Part shown: positions 9,324-17,136 of the stretch, piece by piece
Position numbering within the stretch: the stretch's first letter is position 1
Layout: each line of letters starts with the position of its first letter
From: Hominenteromicrobium sp900549945
GTDB lineage: Bacteria; Bacillota; Clostridia; Oscillospirales; Acutalibacteraceae
NCBI GenBank assembly: GCA_902472305.1
Contig: CABRNK010000008.1
Location: forward strand, 24,479 to 88,478
Length of the DNA: 64,000 nucleotides
Direction: 5' to 3'
Program-made: the position numbers and the translations under genes
Notes under the pieces: model-generated
Database searches by the model: none
What the model was told of the DNA's origin: nothing
Seen by the model: only the letters and a program-made list of their open reading frames with translations

Positions 9324-10139
9324 ATGAATATCGTCATCACCGGCGCGGGCGGCGTGCTTTGCAGCGCCTTCGCCAAAGCGCTCGCGGCGGACGGCCACAA
9401 GGTCGCGCTGCTCGATTTGAACCTAGAGGCCGCCGAAGCCGCCGCCGCGGAGATCCGCAAAAACGGCGGCGAGGCTGTCGCCGTGCAGGCCAATGTGCTC
9501 GACCCCGAGAGCCTCGCCGCCGCGCACGAGGCCGTGGAAAAGGCCTTCGGGCACTGCGAGGTGCTCGTCAACGGCGCGGGCGGCAACAACCCGAAGGGCA
9601 CGACGACCGGCGAATACTTCGACAAGGCCGACCTGCTCGACGAAACCGCCCGCTCCTTCTTCGACCTCGACAAGGACGGCGTCTCGTTTGTCTTTAACCT
9701 GAACTTTCTCGGCACGCTGCTGACGACGCAGGCGTTCGCGCGCGACATGCTCGAGACCGGCGGCTCCATCGTCAATATCTCCTCGATGAACGCCTACACG
9801 CCGCTGACGAAGATCCCGGCCTACAGCGGTGCGAAGGCCGCCGTTTCGAACTTCACGCAGTGGCTCGCCGTGCACTTTGCGAACTGCGGCATCCGCGTCA
9901 ACGCGATCGCGCCCGGCTTCTTCGCGACGAACCAGAACCGCGCGCTGCTCTTCAACGCGGACGGCAGCCTCACGCCGCGCAGCCACAAGATCATCTCGCA
10001 GACGCCGATGGGCCGGTTCGGCAAGCCCGAGGAGCTGCTCGGCACGCTCCGCTTTTTGATCGACAACGAGGCGGCGGGCTTCATCACCGGCATCACGATC
10101 CCGGTTGACGGCGGCTTCTCCGCCTACTCCGGCGTTTAA
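9324..10139 (+). CDS. SDR family oxidoreductase, probable D-mannonate/fructuronate reductase
   Basis: Classical SDR of 271 residues: nucleotide motif TGAGGVLCSAFA at about residue 6, NGAGGNNPKG after strand 4, catalytic Ser in IVNISSMNAY, YSGAKAAV as YxxxK, and the C-terminal ITIPVDGGFSAYSGV. The last motif and the GGNNPKGTT insert resemble the UxuB/YjmF-type D-mannonate oxidoreductase of Firmicutes, which reduces D-fructuronate, the product of UxaC. ATG 9324 is preceded by GGGAGG; the longer frame opening at 9219 is not used. The substrate rests on context plus motif resemblance. Confidence 0.85.
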   Translation: MNIVITGAGGVLCSAFAKALAADGHKVALLDLNLEAAEAAAAEIRKNGGEAVAVQANVLDPESLAAAHEAVEKAFGHCEVLVNGAGGNNPKGTTTGEYFDKADLLDETARSFFDLDKDGVSFVFNLNFLGTLLTTQAFARDMLETGGSIVNISSMNAYTPLTKIPAYSGAKAAVSNFTQWLAVHFANCGIRVNAIAPGFFATNQNRALLFNADGSLTPRSHKIISQTPMGRFGKPEELLGTLRFLIDNEAAGFITGITIPVDGGFSAYSGV

Positions 10140-10185
10140 TCTGAATTTTATACAGGCGGCGCACGCCGCAGAAAGGACGTTTCCT

Positions 10186-10950
10186 ATGATTATCGGCGCA
10201 CAGGGCTTTACGATCCGCAATTTTGCACAGAACGAGGCCGACCTCCGCGTGACGGCGAAAAAGCTGCACGACATCGGCTTCAAGACACTGCAGGTCTCCG
10301 CGTTCGGCGACATCGACCCGCGCATCATCCGCGCGGTCTGCGACGAAAACGACCTCAAGATCATCATCACGCATACAAACCCGCAGTTCATCCTCGAAAA
10401 CACCGAGCAGGTCATCGAAAACCACCGCATCATGGGCTGCGAGCACGTCGGCATCGGCATGATGCCGCAGAAATACACCGGCTCGCTCGAGGGCATGCGC
10501 GCGTTTTTGACCGACTTCGCCCCGGCGGCCGACAAGCTGCACGACGCCGGCATGAAGCTGCACTACCACAACCACGGCTTTGAGTACGAGCAGTTCGAAA
10601 ACAAGTGCCTGATCGACTGGATGGCCGAGGAAACCGACCCCGAAAAATGGGGCTTCATCCTCGACGTGTACTGGACGCAGTTCGGCGGCCGCTCTCCGGC
10701 GCGCCAGATCGAGCGCCTTGCGGGCCGCATCGACGTGATCCACTTCAAGGACATGAAAATGCACGGGCACGAGCACCGCTTCGCCGCCGTTATGGACGGC
10801 AACCTCGATTTCGACGCGATCCTCGAGGCCTGTGCGGAAACGGGCATCCATTACGCGATGATCGAGCAGGACGACTGCTACGACCGCGACCCGTTCGACG
10901 AGCTCGCGCTCAGCGCGAAGAACCTGCTCGCGGCAAATTGCAGCTTCTAA
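10186..10950 (+). CDS. Sugar phosphate isomerase/epimerase-like TIM-barrel protein (1)
   Basis: A 254-residue xylose-isomerase-like TIM barrel (AP endonuclease 2 superfamily). Seen motifs are LQVSAFGDID on an early strand, LHYHNHGFEYEQF (metal-binding His/Glu region), GFILDVYWTQFGG, and the metal ligands in VIHFKDMKMHGHEHRF. The start is ATG 10186 with GAAAGGA upstream; the frame opens 27 codons earlier. It is the third gene of the uronate operon, and the next gene is a paralogous fold. Family members isomerise or epimerise sugars and keto-acids; which reaction occurs here is unknown. Confidence 0.82.
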   Translation: MIIGAQGFTIRNFAQNEADLRVTAKKLHDIGFKTLQVSAFGDIDPRIIRAVCDENDLKIIITHTNPQFILENTEQVIENHRIMGCEHVGIGMMPQKYTGSLEGMRAFLTDFAPAADKLHDAGMKLHYHNHGFEYEQFENKCLIDWMAEETDPEKWGFILDVYWTQFGGRSPARQIERLAGRIDVIHFKDMKMHGHEHRFAAVMDGNLDFDAILEACAETGIHYAMIEQDDCYDRDPFDELALSAKNLLAANCSF

Positions 10951-10963
10951 AAGGAGGACACCC

Positions 10964-11818
10964 ATGGCACTCAACTTTACTCTCTCCGCCTTCGCGGACG
11001 AGGCCGACCCGAATTTTGACGCACAGCTCGCGGCGCTCGCCCGCAACCGCATCCCTCTGCTCGAGATCCGCGGCGTGGACGGCAAGGGCGTGCTCGACCT
11101 CACGGACGCGGAGCTCGATGCGGTCTGTGAGAAGCTCGAAAAGGCCGGAATCGGCGTTTCGGCGGTCGGCTCGCCGATCGGTAAGATCGGTATTCTGGAC
11201 GATTTCGCCCCGCATTTTGAGAAATTCAAGCGCGCGGTCGAGATCGCGAAAAGGCTCGGCACCGCCCGCATCCGCATGTTCAGCTTCTTTATCCCGCAGG
11301 GCGACGACCCGGAAAGCCATTTCGGCGAGGTCGTGCGGCGCGTTTCGGCGCTCGTCGCCTACGCCGAGGAAAACGGCGTGCACTGCTGCCACGAAAACGA
11401 AAAGGGCATTTACGGCGACACGCTCGCCCGCGTGCAGAAGCTGCATGCGGCCGTGCCCGGCCTGCGCTGCGTGTTTGACCCGGCAAACTACATCCAGTGC
11501 GGCGACGACCCCGCCGTGAATTTCAAGGCGCTTTCCCCGATGATCGACTACATGCACATCAAGGACGCGCTGTTTGCGGACGGCTCGGTCGTGCCGGCCG
11601 GCGAGGGCGACGGCTCGGTGCCGCAGCTTCTCGCGGCGCTCGCCGAAACGGGCAGGCCGTACATCCTGACGCTCGAGCCGCATCTGTTCGATTTCAGCGG
11701 CCTTTCGAATTTGCAGGACGAGGAACTCACACACAAGCGCGTGTACCGCTCCGGCGAGGAGGCGTTCGACGCCGCCGCAAATGCGCTGCACGCGATCTGC
11801 GAAAAAATCAATCTGTAA
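10964..11818 (+). CDS. Sugar phosphate isomerase/epimerase-like TIM-barrel protein (2)
   Basis: A second xylose-isomerase-like TIM barrel, 284 residues, with AAGGAGG before ATG 10964. Landmarks are LSAFADEADPNF at the start, VHCCHENEKGIYGD (His/Glu metal ligands), CVFDPANYIQCGDD, and MHIKDALFADGSVVPAGEG, which carries the late metal-binding His and the AGxG loop. It resembles the IolE/Hyi-type families and is clearly distinct from the first barrel. Two such enzymes beside UxaC suggest the operon handles more than plain glucuronate. Function is not assigned. Confidence 0.83.
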   Translation: MALNFTLSAFADEADPNFDAQLAALARNRIPLLEIRGVDGKGVLDLTDAELDAVCEKLEKAGIGVSAVGSPIGKIGILDDFAPHFEKFKRAVEIAKRLGTARIRMFSFFIPQGDDPESHFGEVVRRVSALVAYAEENGVHCCHENEKGIYGDTLARVQKLHAAVPGLRCVFDPANYIQCGDDPAVNFKALSPMIDYMHIKDALFADGSVVPAGEGDGSVPQLLAALAETGRPYILTLEPHLFDFSGLSNLQDEELTHKRVYRSGEEAFDAAANALHAICEKINL

Positions 11819-11831
11819 GGAGTTGCAAGAA

Positions 11832-13013
11832 ATGAGCGAAACAGTAAAAATCGGCATCATTGGCATCGGCAACATGGGCTCCGCGCACGCGAAGAGCATT
11901 CTGGCCGGAAACATTCAGGGCATGGAGCTCGCCGCGGTCTGCGACATCGCAGAATCGAAGCGGCTCTGGGCGGCGGAAAACCTGCCGGACGTCCCCTGCT
12001 TCATCGACTACAAGGAGATGATCGACAGCGGCCTGTGCACGGCGATCCTCGTCGCGACGCCGCACTACCTGCATTCCCCCATCGCGATCTACGGCTTTGA
12101 AAAGGGCATGCACGTGCTCTCCGAAAAGCCGGCCGGCGTCTACACGAAGCAGGTCGAGGAGATGAACGAGGCCGCAAAAAAATCGGGCAGGGTTTTCGGC
12201 ATTATGTACAACCAGCGCACGAACCCGAAGTTCCAGAAAATGCGCGAGCTCGTGCAGAGCGGCGCGCTCGGCGAGCTCAAGCGCTGCGTCTGGATCATCA
12301 CAAATTGGTACCGCACACAGTCTTACTACGACAGCGGCACATGGCGCGCAACGTGGGCCGGCGAGGGCGGCGGCGTGCTGATCAACCAGTGCCCGCACAA
12401 CCTCGACCTGTGGCAGTGGATTTTCGGCATGCCGAACAAGATCAGCGCGCACTGCAAATACGGCCGCTGGCACAACATCGAGGTGGAGGACGAGGTGACG
12501 GCCTACGCCGAGTACCCGAACGGCGCGACCGGCGTGTTCATCACGACGACCGGCGAGTGCCCCGGCACGAACCGCCTCGAGATCTCCGGCGACAAGGGCA
12601 AGCTCGTCTGGGAGGACGGCAAGCTGACGCACTGGGCGCTCGAGACGCCGGAGCGCGAATTCTGCTTCACCTGCCCCGAGGGCTTTGCGCAGCCGAAAAT
12701 GACCGTCACGGAAATTGAGACGGAGAACATCGAGCTCGGGCACAACGGCATTCTGCAGAACTTCACGAACGCGATCCTGCACGGCGAAGAGCTGCTCGCG
12801 CCGGGCTATGAGGGCATCAACGGCCTCAATATCTCGAATGCGATCCACCTCTCCGACTGGACCGGCAAACCGCAGGACGTGCCGGTGGACAAGGAACTGT
12901 TTTTAAAGCTGCTCGACGAGCGCCGCGCCGTGTCGCACGTCAAGGAGGCAAAGGACGAGGGCAAGATCGCCGACCTCTCCGGCACCTACAACGACCGCTG
13001 GAAGGTGCGCTGA
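11832..13013 (+). CDS. Gfo/Idh/MocA family oxidoreductase
   Basis: NAD(P)-dependent sugar oxidoreductase of 393 residues. The N-terminal Rossmann fold has GIIGIGNMGSAHAK at about residue 8, the family motif SEKPAGVYTKQ (the EKP lysine) near residue 97, and GGVLINQCPHNLDLWQW with the catalytic His near residue 180. The C-terminal part is the usual alpha/beta dimerisation domain. ATG 11832 follows AAGGAGTTGCAAGAA; the previous gene's stop is 14 bases upstream. As the last gene of the uronate operon it probably oxidises a sugar or polyol intermediate; the substrate is unknown. Confidence 0.9.
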   Translation: MSETVKIGIIGIGNMGSAHAKSILAGNIQGMELAAVCDIAESKRLWAAENLPDVPCFIDYKEMIDSGLCTAILVATPHYLHSPIAIYGFEKGMHVLSEKPAGVYTKQVEEMNEAAKKSGRVFGIMYNQRTNPKFQKMRELVQSGALGELKRCVWIITNWYRTQSYYDSGTWRATWAGEGGGVLINQCPHNLDLWQWIFGMPNKISAHCKYGRWHNIEVEDEVTAYAEYPNGATGVFITTTGECPGTNRLEISGDKGKLVWEDGKLTHWALETPEREFCFTCPEGFAQPKMTVTEIETENIELGHNGILQNFTNAILHGEELLAPGYEGINGLNISNAIHLSDWTGKPQDVPVDKELFLKLLDERRAVSHVKEAKDEGKIADLSGTYNDRWKVR

Positions 13014-13074
13014 GTACATCATCCCGACAGCGCTGCGGCATGAAGCCGGCTTCAGCGCAATCTATATAAAATCG

Positions 13075-13110
13075 GTGGGAACCGTCCGCGGACGGCTCCC
13101 ACTTTGCTTT
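13075..13110 (+). terminator. Terminator of the uronate operon
   Basis: A near-perfect 14-bp inverted repeat (GTGGGAACCGTCCG, 13075-13088, with its partner to 13102; one mismatch) followed by TTTGCTTT. It separates the sugar operon from the ECF sigma factor gene. Confidence 0.75.
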
Positions 13111-13129
13111 CCAAAAAATTTTAATTTCC

Positions 13130-13159
13130 TGTAGCAATTCCCCGCCCCGCAGGGTATTC
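13130..13159 (+). promoter_or_regulatory. Possible ECF-type autoregulated promoter
   Basis: TGTAGC (13130-13135) and GTATTC (13154-13159) with an 18-bp spacer lie 49 bases before the sigma gene start. They loosely resemble ECF sigma promoters of Firmicutes (TGTAAC / CGTA). No good sigma-A promoter is seen here. Tentative. Confidence 0.3.
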
Positions 13160-13207
13160 TTAGTGAAAAGCATGTTTTTCAAAAAAACAGAGGGAGGTGA
13201 AAAACGC

Positions 13208-13678
13208 ATGCGGGACATCCCCGAAAGCGAGCTCGAGGACGTATTCGAGCGGTACGGCAATATGGTCTACCGGCTCGCCTTCGCCTACGCACGCAGCAAG
13301 GCGGATGCAGACGACATTTTTCAAGAGGTTTTCCTGCGGTACTACCGCCGCGCGCCCGCATTCCAGAGCGAGGAGCACCGCAAGGCGTGGCTGCTGCGCG
13401 TGACGATCAACCGCGCGAAGAGCTGCCTCTCCAAAATGCCGCACGAGCCGCAGGAGACGGCGGACGCCGCGCCGTTTTCCGCACCGGAATCGCTGGAACT
13501 GCACGAGGCACTCCTGCGGCTTGCGCCGAAATACCGCACCGTCATCCACCTCTTTTACTATGAGGGCTACACCGCCGAGGAGATCGGCGCGCTGCTGCAC
13601 CGAAAGCCATCGACGGTGCGCACGCAGCTCACACGTGCGCGCAGCCGCCTCGCCGATCTTCTTCGGGACGAAGCCTGA
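13208..13678 (+). CDS. ECF-type RNA polymerase sigma-70 factor
   Basis: A 156-residue extracytoplasmic-function sigma factor. Region 2 spans about residues 10-75 (FERYGNMVYRLAFAYARSK, DADDIFQEVFLRYYRR) and region 4 about residues 95-150 (LLRLAPKYRTVIHLFYYEGY, AEEIGALLHRKPSTVRTQL). Region 3 is absent, as expected. GGAGGTG lies 7 bases before ATG 13208; earlier in-frame ATGs lack a good site. The stop is 19 bases before the start of the next gene, which encodes a membrane protein likely to be its anti-sigma partner. Confidence 0.92.
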   Translation: MRDIPESELEDVFERYGNMVYRLAFAYARSKADADDIFQEVFLRYYRRAPAFQSEEHRKAWLLRVTINRAKSCLSKMPHEPQETADAAPFSAPESLELHEALLRLAPKYRTVIHLFYYEGYTAEEIGALLHRKPSTVRTQLTRARSRLADLLRDEA

Positions 13679-13697
13679 CACAGAAAGGATGAACACC

Positions 13698-14747
13698 ATG
13701 ACCCTACGGGAAAAATACAGCGCCATGCAAAGCGATGTGCAGCCGGACGCCGCCCTGCTGCGGCAGACCCGCGCGGCGGTGCGGAAAGCGCCAGCCCGCC
13801 CCAGACGGCTGCGCCCGCTGATCGCGCTTGCGGCCGCGGTGATCTGCCTCACGCTCGCCGTGCCCGCGTTTGCCATGCCGGCGCTCGCCGCCGACCCCAG
13901 CGGCTACGCGCTGCTCTACAGCATCTCCCCCGCCGCCGCGCAGTTCTTCAAGCCCGTGAACCGGAGCGACGAGGACAACGGCATCCGCCTCACGGTCGAT
14001 TCCGTCTACCTGCACAGCGACACCGTCGAGGTCTACGTCGCCCTGCAGGACCTCACCGGCGACCGCCTCGACGAGACGACCGACCTCTTCGACAGCTACC
14101 GCATCAACCGCGGCTTCGACTGCTCGGCGACCTGCTCGCGCGTCGGCTACGACGCGCAGACGCGCACCGCGCGCTTTCTGATCTCGATCACACGCTTTGA
14201 CGGGCAGGACATCGAGGGCGACAAGCTGACCTTTTCGCTCGGCCGGCTCCTGACCGGCAAAACGGAAACGGAGGGCGCCGTCACAGGGCTCGACCTCGCC
14301 GCGGCGCAGGCGGAGCCCGACACGCAGCGGGCAGCGCTGCGCGGCTTCGGCGGCTCTTCGGCTGACGTACTGCGCAGCAAAATCGACAGCTCGTATACCG
14401 CCGACATGCTCGTCCCGACCGGCACGCTCTCCGCGCCGGCGCCCGGCGTCACCGTCACCGCGATAGGCTATATCGACGGCCTGCTGCACATTCAGGTGCT
14501 GTACGAAAACATCCACGAAACCGACAACCACGGCCAGCTCTGGCTCGAGAACGGGGCCGAAAAGCTGGAATGCCTCGGCAGCCTCAGCTTTTTCGCCGAG
14601 AACGGAAGCGACAGCTTTGAGGAGTACGTCTTTGATGTTTCACCCGCACAGCTCGCAGACTGCACGCTGTACGGCAGCTTCGTCACCGCCGATACGCTGA
14701 TCGAGGGCGGCTGGGAAATCACCTTCCCGCTGACAGAGGCCGGCTGA
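13698..14747 (+). CDS. Membrane-anchored DUF4179-like protein, probable anti-sigma factor
   Basis: A 349-residue protein with about 38 cytoplasmic residues, one membrane segment (about residues 39-60: LIALAAAVICLTLAVPAFA) and a large extracytoplasmic domain. The layout and the sentence-like pattern ADPSGYALLYSISPAAAQFFKPVN followed by immunoglobulin-like strands resemble DUF4179-type proteins that are encoded next to ECF sigma factors in Clostridia. Start ATG 13698 is chosen over 13689 because GAAAGGA sits 9 bases upstream of it. Partnership with the preceding sigma factor is inferred from adjacency. The cytoplasmic part is too short for a ZAS-type zinc anti-sigma domain. Confidence 0.7.
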   Translation: MTLREKYSAMQSDVQPDAALLRQTRAAVRKAPARPRRLRPLIALAAAVICLTLAVPAFAMPALAADPSGYALLYSISPAAAQFFKPVNRSDEDNGIRLTVDSVYLHSDTVEVYVALQDLTGDRLDETTDLFDSYRINRGFDCSATCSRVGYDAQTRTARFLISITRFDGQDIEGDKLTFSLGRLLTGKTETEGAVTGLDLAAAQAEPDTQRAALRGFGGSSADVLRSKIDSSYTADMLVPTGTLSAPAPGVTVTAIGYIDGLLHIQVLYENIHETDNHGQLWLENGAEKLECLGSLSFFAENGSDSFEEYVFDVSPAQLADCTLYGSFVTADTLIEGGWEITFPLTEAG

Positions 14748-14786
14748 TCGCCGCATTCCGCTGCCTCCCGCAGAACCGGAGGCAGC

Positions 14787-14831
14787 AAAAGCCCCGCCGG
14801 GCCGTTCATAAGAACCCGGCGGGGCTTTTTG
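14787..14831. terminator. Bidirectional terminator between convergent genes
   Basis: AAAAGCCCCGCCGGG (14787-14801) pairs with CCCGGCGGGGCTTTTT (14815-14830). T-runs on both strands suit both the sigma-factor operon (plus) and the ANT(6)-like operon (minus). Confidence 0.88.
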
Positions 14832-14833
14832 TC

Positions 14834-15703
14834 TTATTTCGGTCCAAAGCGCGCCTTGTAGTGCGCCGTATAGGCCGTTATGCTGCGGTCATACGGCGGG
14901 TACGCATACCCGAGCGCCGCCGCAAGCGCCCCCGACGCCGCGCGGAACAGCCGCTGGCACGTCTCGAGCGCCTGCCAGAGGGCTTCGGCGGAATCCATCC
15001 GATATGTGCTGTAGAGCGCCTCGCGCGTTTCGTCCTCCAAATACTGCGGCAGGAACTTGTAGTTCTTGCCGATGCTGAACGTGTAGCCGCGGCGCAGCCC
15101 CACCTGCCACGCGAGCATGCGCAGAAGCTCGCTGCGCATGAGCTGCATCAGGTCCGCCGCATACAGCCGTTCGCCGCGGCAGATTCCCTTTGTCACATAG
15201 GTGCCTAGGTTCCAGAATTCATTGCAGCAGTCGTCGAAGCTGCGTGCGCTCGGCTTTTGCAGGTGATACCGCCGGTCGCTCGGCGCAGGCGGCTGCGGCA
15301 CGTCGCCGTCCTTGTCGAGCAGAATCGTGCACAGCCCGTCCGCGGCGAGATACGCCGGCAGATGGCGCTTTTCAAGCAGCGTCAGATCCATCTTGACGTA
15401 ATCGGAAAAAAGCATCAGGTAGGAGTAGCCCGTTTCCTCCGCCGGAAACAGTTCCATGTCCTCCGGCTTCTGCATCATGACGATCTCGCCGAAGGCGGAG
15501 AGCCAGTCGTCGCTCTGCGTGAAGTCCTCGATGCGGTCCACAAAATACGTGACGTCGAAATCCTGAAACTCGTCCTTCGGGATGTTCGCATTGACGCGCG
15601 AGCCCTCCATCCCGACGAGACGGATGCGCGCGTCCGCCTCCGCGAAATCCAGCACGGTGCGCATAAATTCTTCCGGGCTGCGCATGCGTTCTGCCCGCCC
15701 CAT
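14834..15703 (-). CDS. ANT(6)-like aminoglycoside 6-adenylyltransferase
   Basis: A 289-residue nucleotidyltransferase of the AadK/ANT(6) family (usual length 280-300). The N-terminal catalytic region has VGMEGSRVNANIPKDEFQDFDV split across two motifs: GSR binding the nucleotide and DFDV with catalytic acids, followed by VDRIEDF and KMDLTLL. The C-terminal half has FWNLGTYVTKGI and GLRRGYTFSIGKNYKFLP, as in streptomycin adenylyltransferases. I choose ATG 15703 because GAGGTG lies 6 bases before it and its first base is the last base of the upstream gene's TGA, implying coupling. Chromosomal copies are often intrinsic and may not confer resistance. Confidence 0.87.
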   Translation of the reverse strand: MGRAERMRSPEEFMRTVLDFAEADARIRLVGMEGSRVNANIPKDEFQDFDVTYFVDRIEDFTQSDDWLSAFGEIVMMQKPEDMELFPAEETGYSYLMLFSDYVKMDLTLLEKRHLPAYLAADGLCTILLDKDGDVPQPPAPSDRRYHLQKPSARSFDDCCNEFWNLGTYVTKGICRGERLYAADLMQLMRSELLRMLAWQVGLRRGYTFSIGKNYKFLPQYLEDETREALYSTYRMDSAEALWQALETCQRLFRAASGALAAALGYAYPPYDRSITAYTAHYKARFGPK

Positions 15704-16977
15704 CACAGGCACCTCTGCGCGGCGAGCCATTCGACGATCGTCACGGGCCTGCCGCCGACCGTGACGGGCCTGCCGTCAAAATCGAGCCTGCATTCGTTGT
15801 TCAGCATGTAGATCCAGCTCCAGTGGCCGTAATATTCAAACGGCGCGCCGTCCGGCCCCTTGTATCTGCCGGAAAGGTCGATAACCTTGTCCCAGTAGGT
15901 GAGGTGGACATTCTCGCCGCCCGCCGCTTTCAGACGCTTATACGTCGGCAGCACGTGCGTCTCGGGCGGCACGGTGTCGTCCGCGGCGGCGTGCGTCAGC
16001 CAGATCGGCTTTTTCGCGATCGCCTCGATCTGCGCGTCGGTAATCCAGTCGTCGCGCAGCGCCTCGCAGATCGGGAACGCCGCCGCATAGCGCTCCGGCG
16101 TATGGATCAGCATCTTCATCGTCATGAAGCCGCCGTTTGAGCAGCCGCCGATGTAGACGCGGGTGCGGTCGATCCACGGTCGCGCCGCAAGGTACGCCTC
16201 GATCAGCGCGTCGAGCGCCGAAACGTATTTGGAATGGCCGTCCTGCGTGTATTCCCCGCTGCCGTCGTCCATCCACATCGTCGGCGCCTGCGGCACGAGC
16301 AGCGCGCAGCGGCCGCCGAAATACGACTGCAATTCGGGCGACAGGAAATTGACGACCTTGTTCGCAACCGCGGCGATCAGCGGTGAATGCCCGCCCTCGC
16401 CCGCGCCGTGCAGCCAGATGACGAGCGGCAGCTTTTCCGCCGCTGTGTGCGCCGGCTCGTAGTGCGCGTAGAACAGATCGGAATCGGGGTGCGCAAACGC
16501 GCCGGTTTGCAGCCACTCGGCATATACCATGCGGTTGCCGCCGTCCGCGTCGAACACGAGGCCGGAAATCACACCGTCTGCCGTCTCGATCGGCGCCGTC
16601 TGCGTGATTACGTTGTGCACGTCGAGAAACACGTTGAAATTGCCGTCGAACTGGATGACGGAGCCGATACCCGCGAGCGGCGAGCAAGCCATGCAGAGCG
16701 TGATGCAGCGCCCGTCCGCATCCGGCCCGCCGTTTTCATCCGATACATATAGGCTTTCGACCGTGCGCGTACCCTGCATCAGGTCGTCAGGGCGCTCGCC
16801 CATGAATTTCGGCCAAGTGAACGCCTCGCCGGGCTTTGCCCTGCGCTCAGTGCGGACGGAAAACTGCGCCGGGTCGAGCTTCGCGCCGGTGAGCGGCCGC
16901 CCCGCCTCCAGAATGATCTTCGTGATGTGCGGCCCGAAATCGAGCGTTTCCGTGATGGTCCTATACGTCAGTGCCAT
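15703..16977 (-). CDS. Alpha/beta-hydrolase esterase (prolyl oligopeptidase/PHB-depolymerase type)
   Basis: A 424-residue two-domain hydrolase. The first 180 or so residues form a beta-rich domain I do not recognise. The rest is an alpha/beta hydrolase: LVIWLHGAGEGG (oxyanion region), nucleophile Ser in YIGGCSNGGFM, Asp in THAAADDTVPPE and His in YYGHWSW. There is no signal peptide, so it should be cytoplasmic. ATG 16977 has GGGAGGAG 8 bases upstream; an earlier in-frame ATG at 16995 is unlikely. The same fold arrangement is found in predicted esterases near carbohydrate genes. Substrate unknown. It is co-operonic with the ANT(6)-like gene. Confidence 0.82.
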   Translation of the reverse strand: MALTYRTITETLDFGPHITKIILEAGRPLTGAKLDPAQFSVRTERRAKPGEAFTWPKFMGERPDDLMQGTRTVESLYVSDENGGPDADGRCITLCMACSPLAGIGSVIQFDGNFNVFLDVHNVITQTAPIETADGVISGLVFDADGGNRMVYAEWLQTGAFAHPDSDLFYAHYEPAHTAAEKLPLVIWLHGAGEGGHSPLIAAVANKVVNFLSPELQSYFGGRCALLVPQAPTMWMDDGSGEYTQDGHSKYVSALDALIEAYLAARPWIDRTRVYIGGCSNGGFMTMKMLIHTPERYAAAFPICEALRDDWITDAQIEAIAKKPIWLTHAAADDTVPPETHVLPTYKRLKAAGGENVHLTYWDKVIDLSGRYKGPDGAPFEYYGHWSWIYMLNNECRLDFDGRPVTVGGRPVTIVEWLAAQRCL

Positions 16978-17010
16978 GGTTTCTTCTCCTCCCAAAATTT
17001 CTCTTTAAAC

Positions 17011-17039
17011 AGTATCGCACATTTCGGCCCAATCCGCAA
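17011..17039 (-). promoter_or_regulatory. Promoter of the esterase/ANT(6) operon
   Basis: On the minus strand, TTGCGG (17039-17034), 17-bp spacer, GATACT (17016-17011), 34 bases upstream of the esterase start. Confidence 0.5.
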
Positions 17040-17077
17040 GCCCTGCGGCGCGGCGCCGCATAATTTTGTAAAACCGC

Positions 17078-17106
17078 TTGGCTTTTGCGCCGGGCTCCGC
17101 TATAAT
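17078..17106 (+). promoter_or_regulatory. Promoter of the methyltransferase-GNAT fusion gene
   Basis: TTGGCT (17078-17083), a 17-bp spacer and a consensus TATAAT (17101-17106) lie 30 bases upstream of the TTG start. Confidence 0.65.
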
Positions 17107-17136
17107 GGGTACAAACGAAAGCAGGAGGCGATCGAA

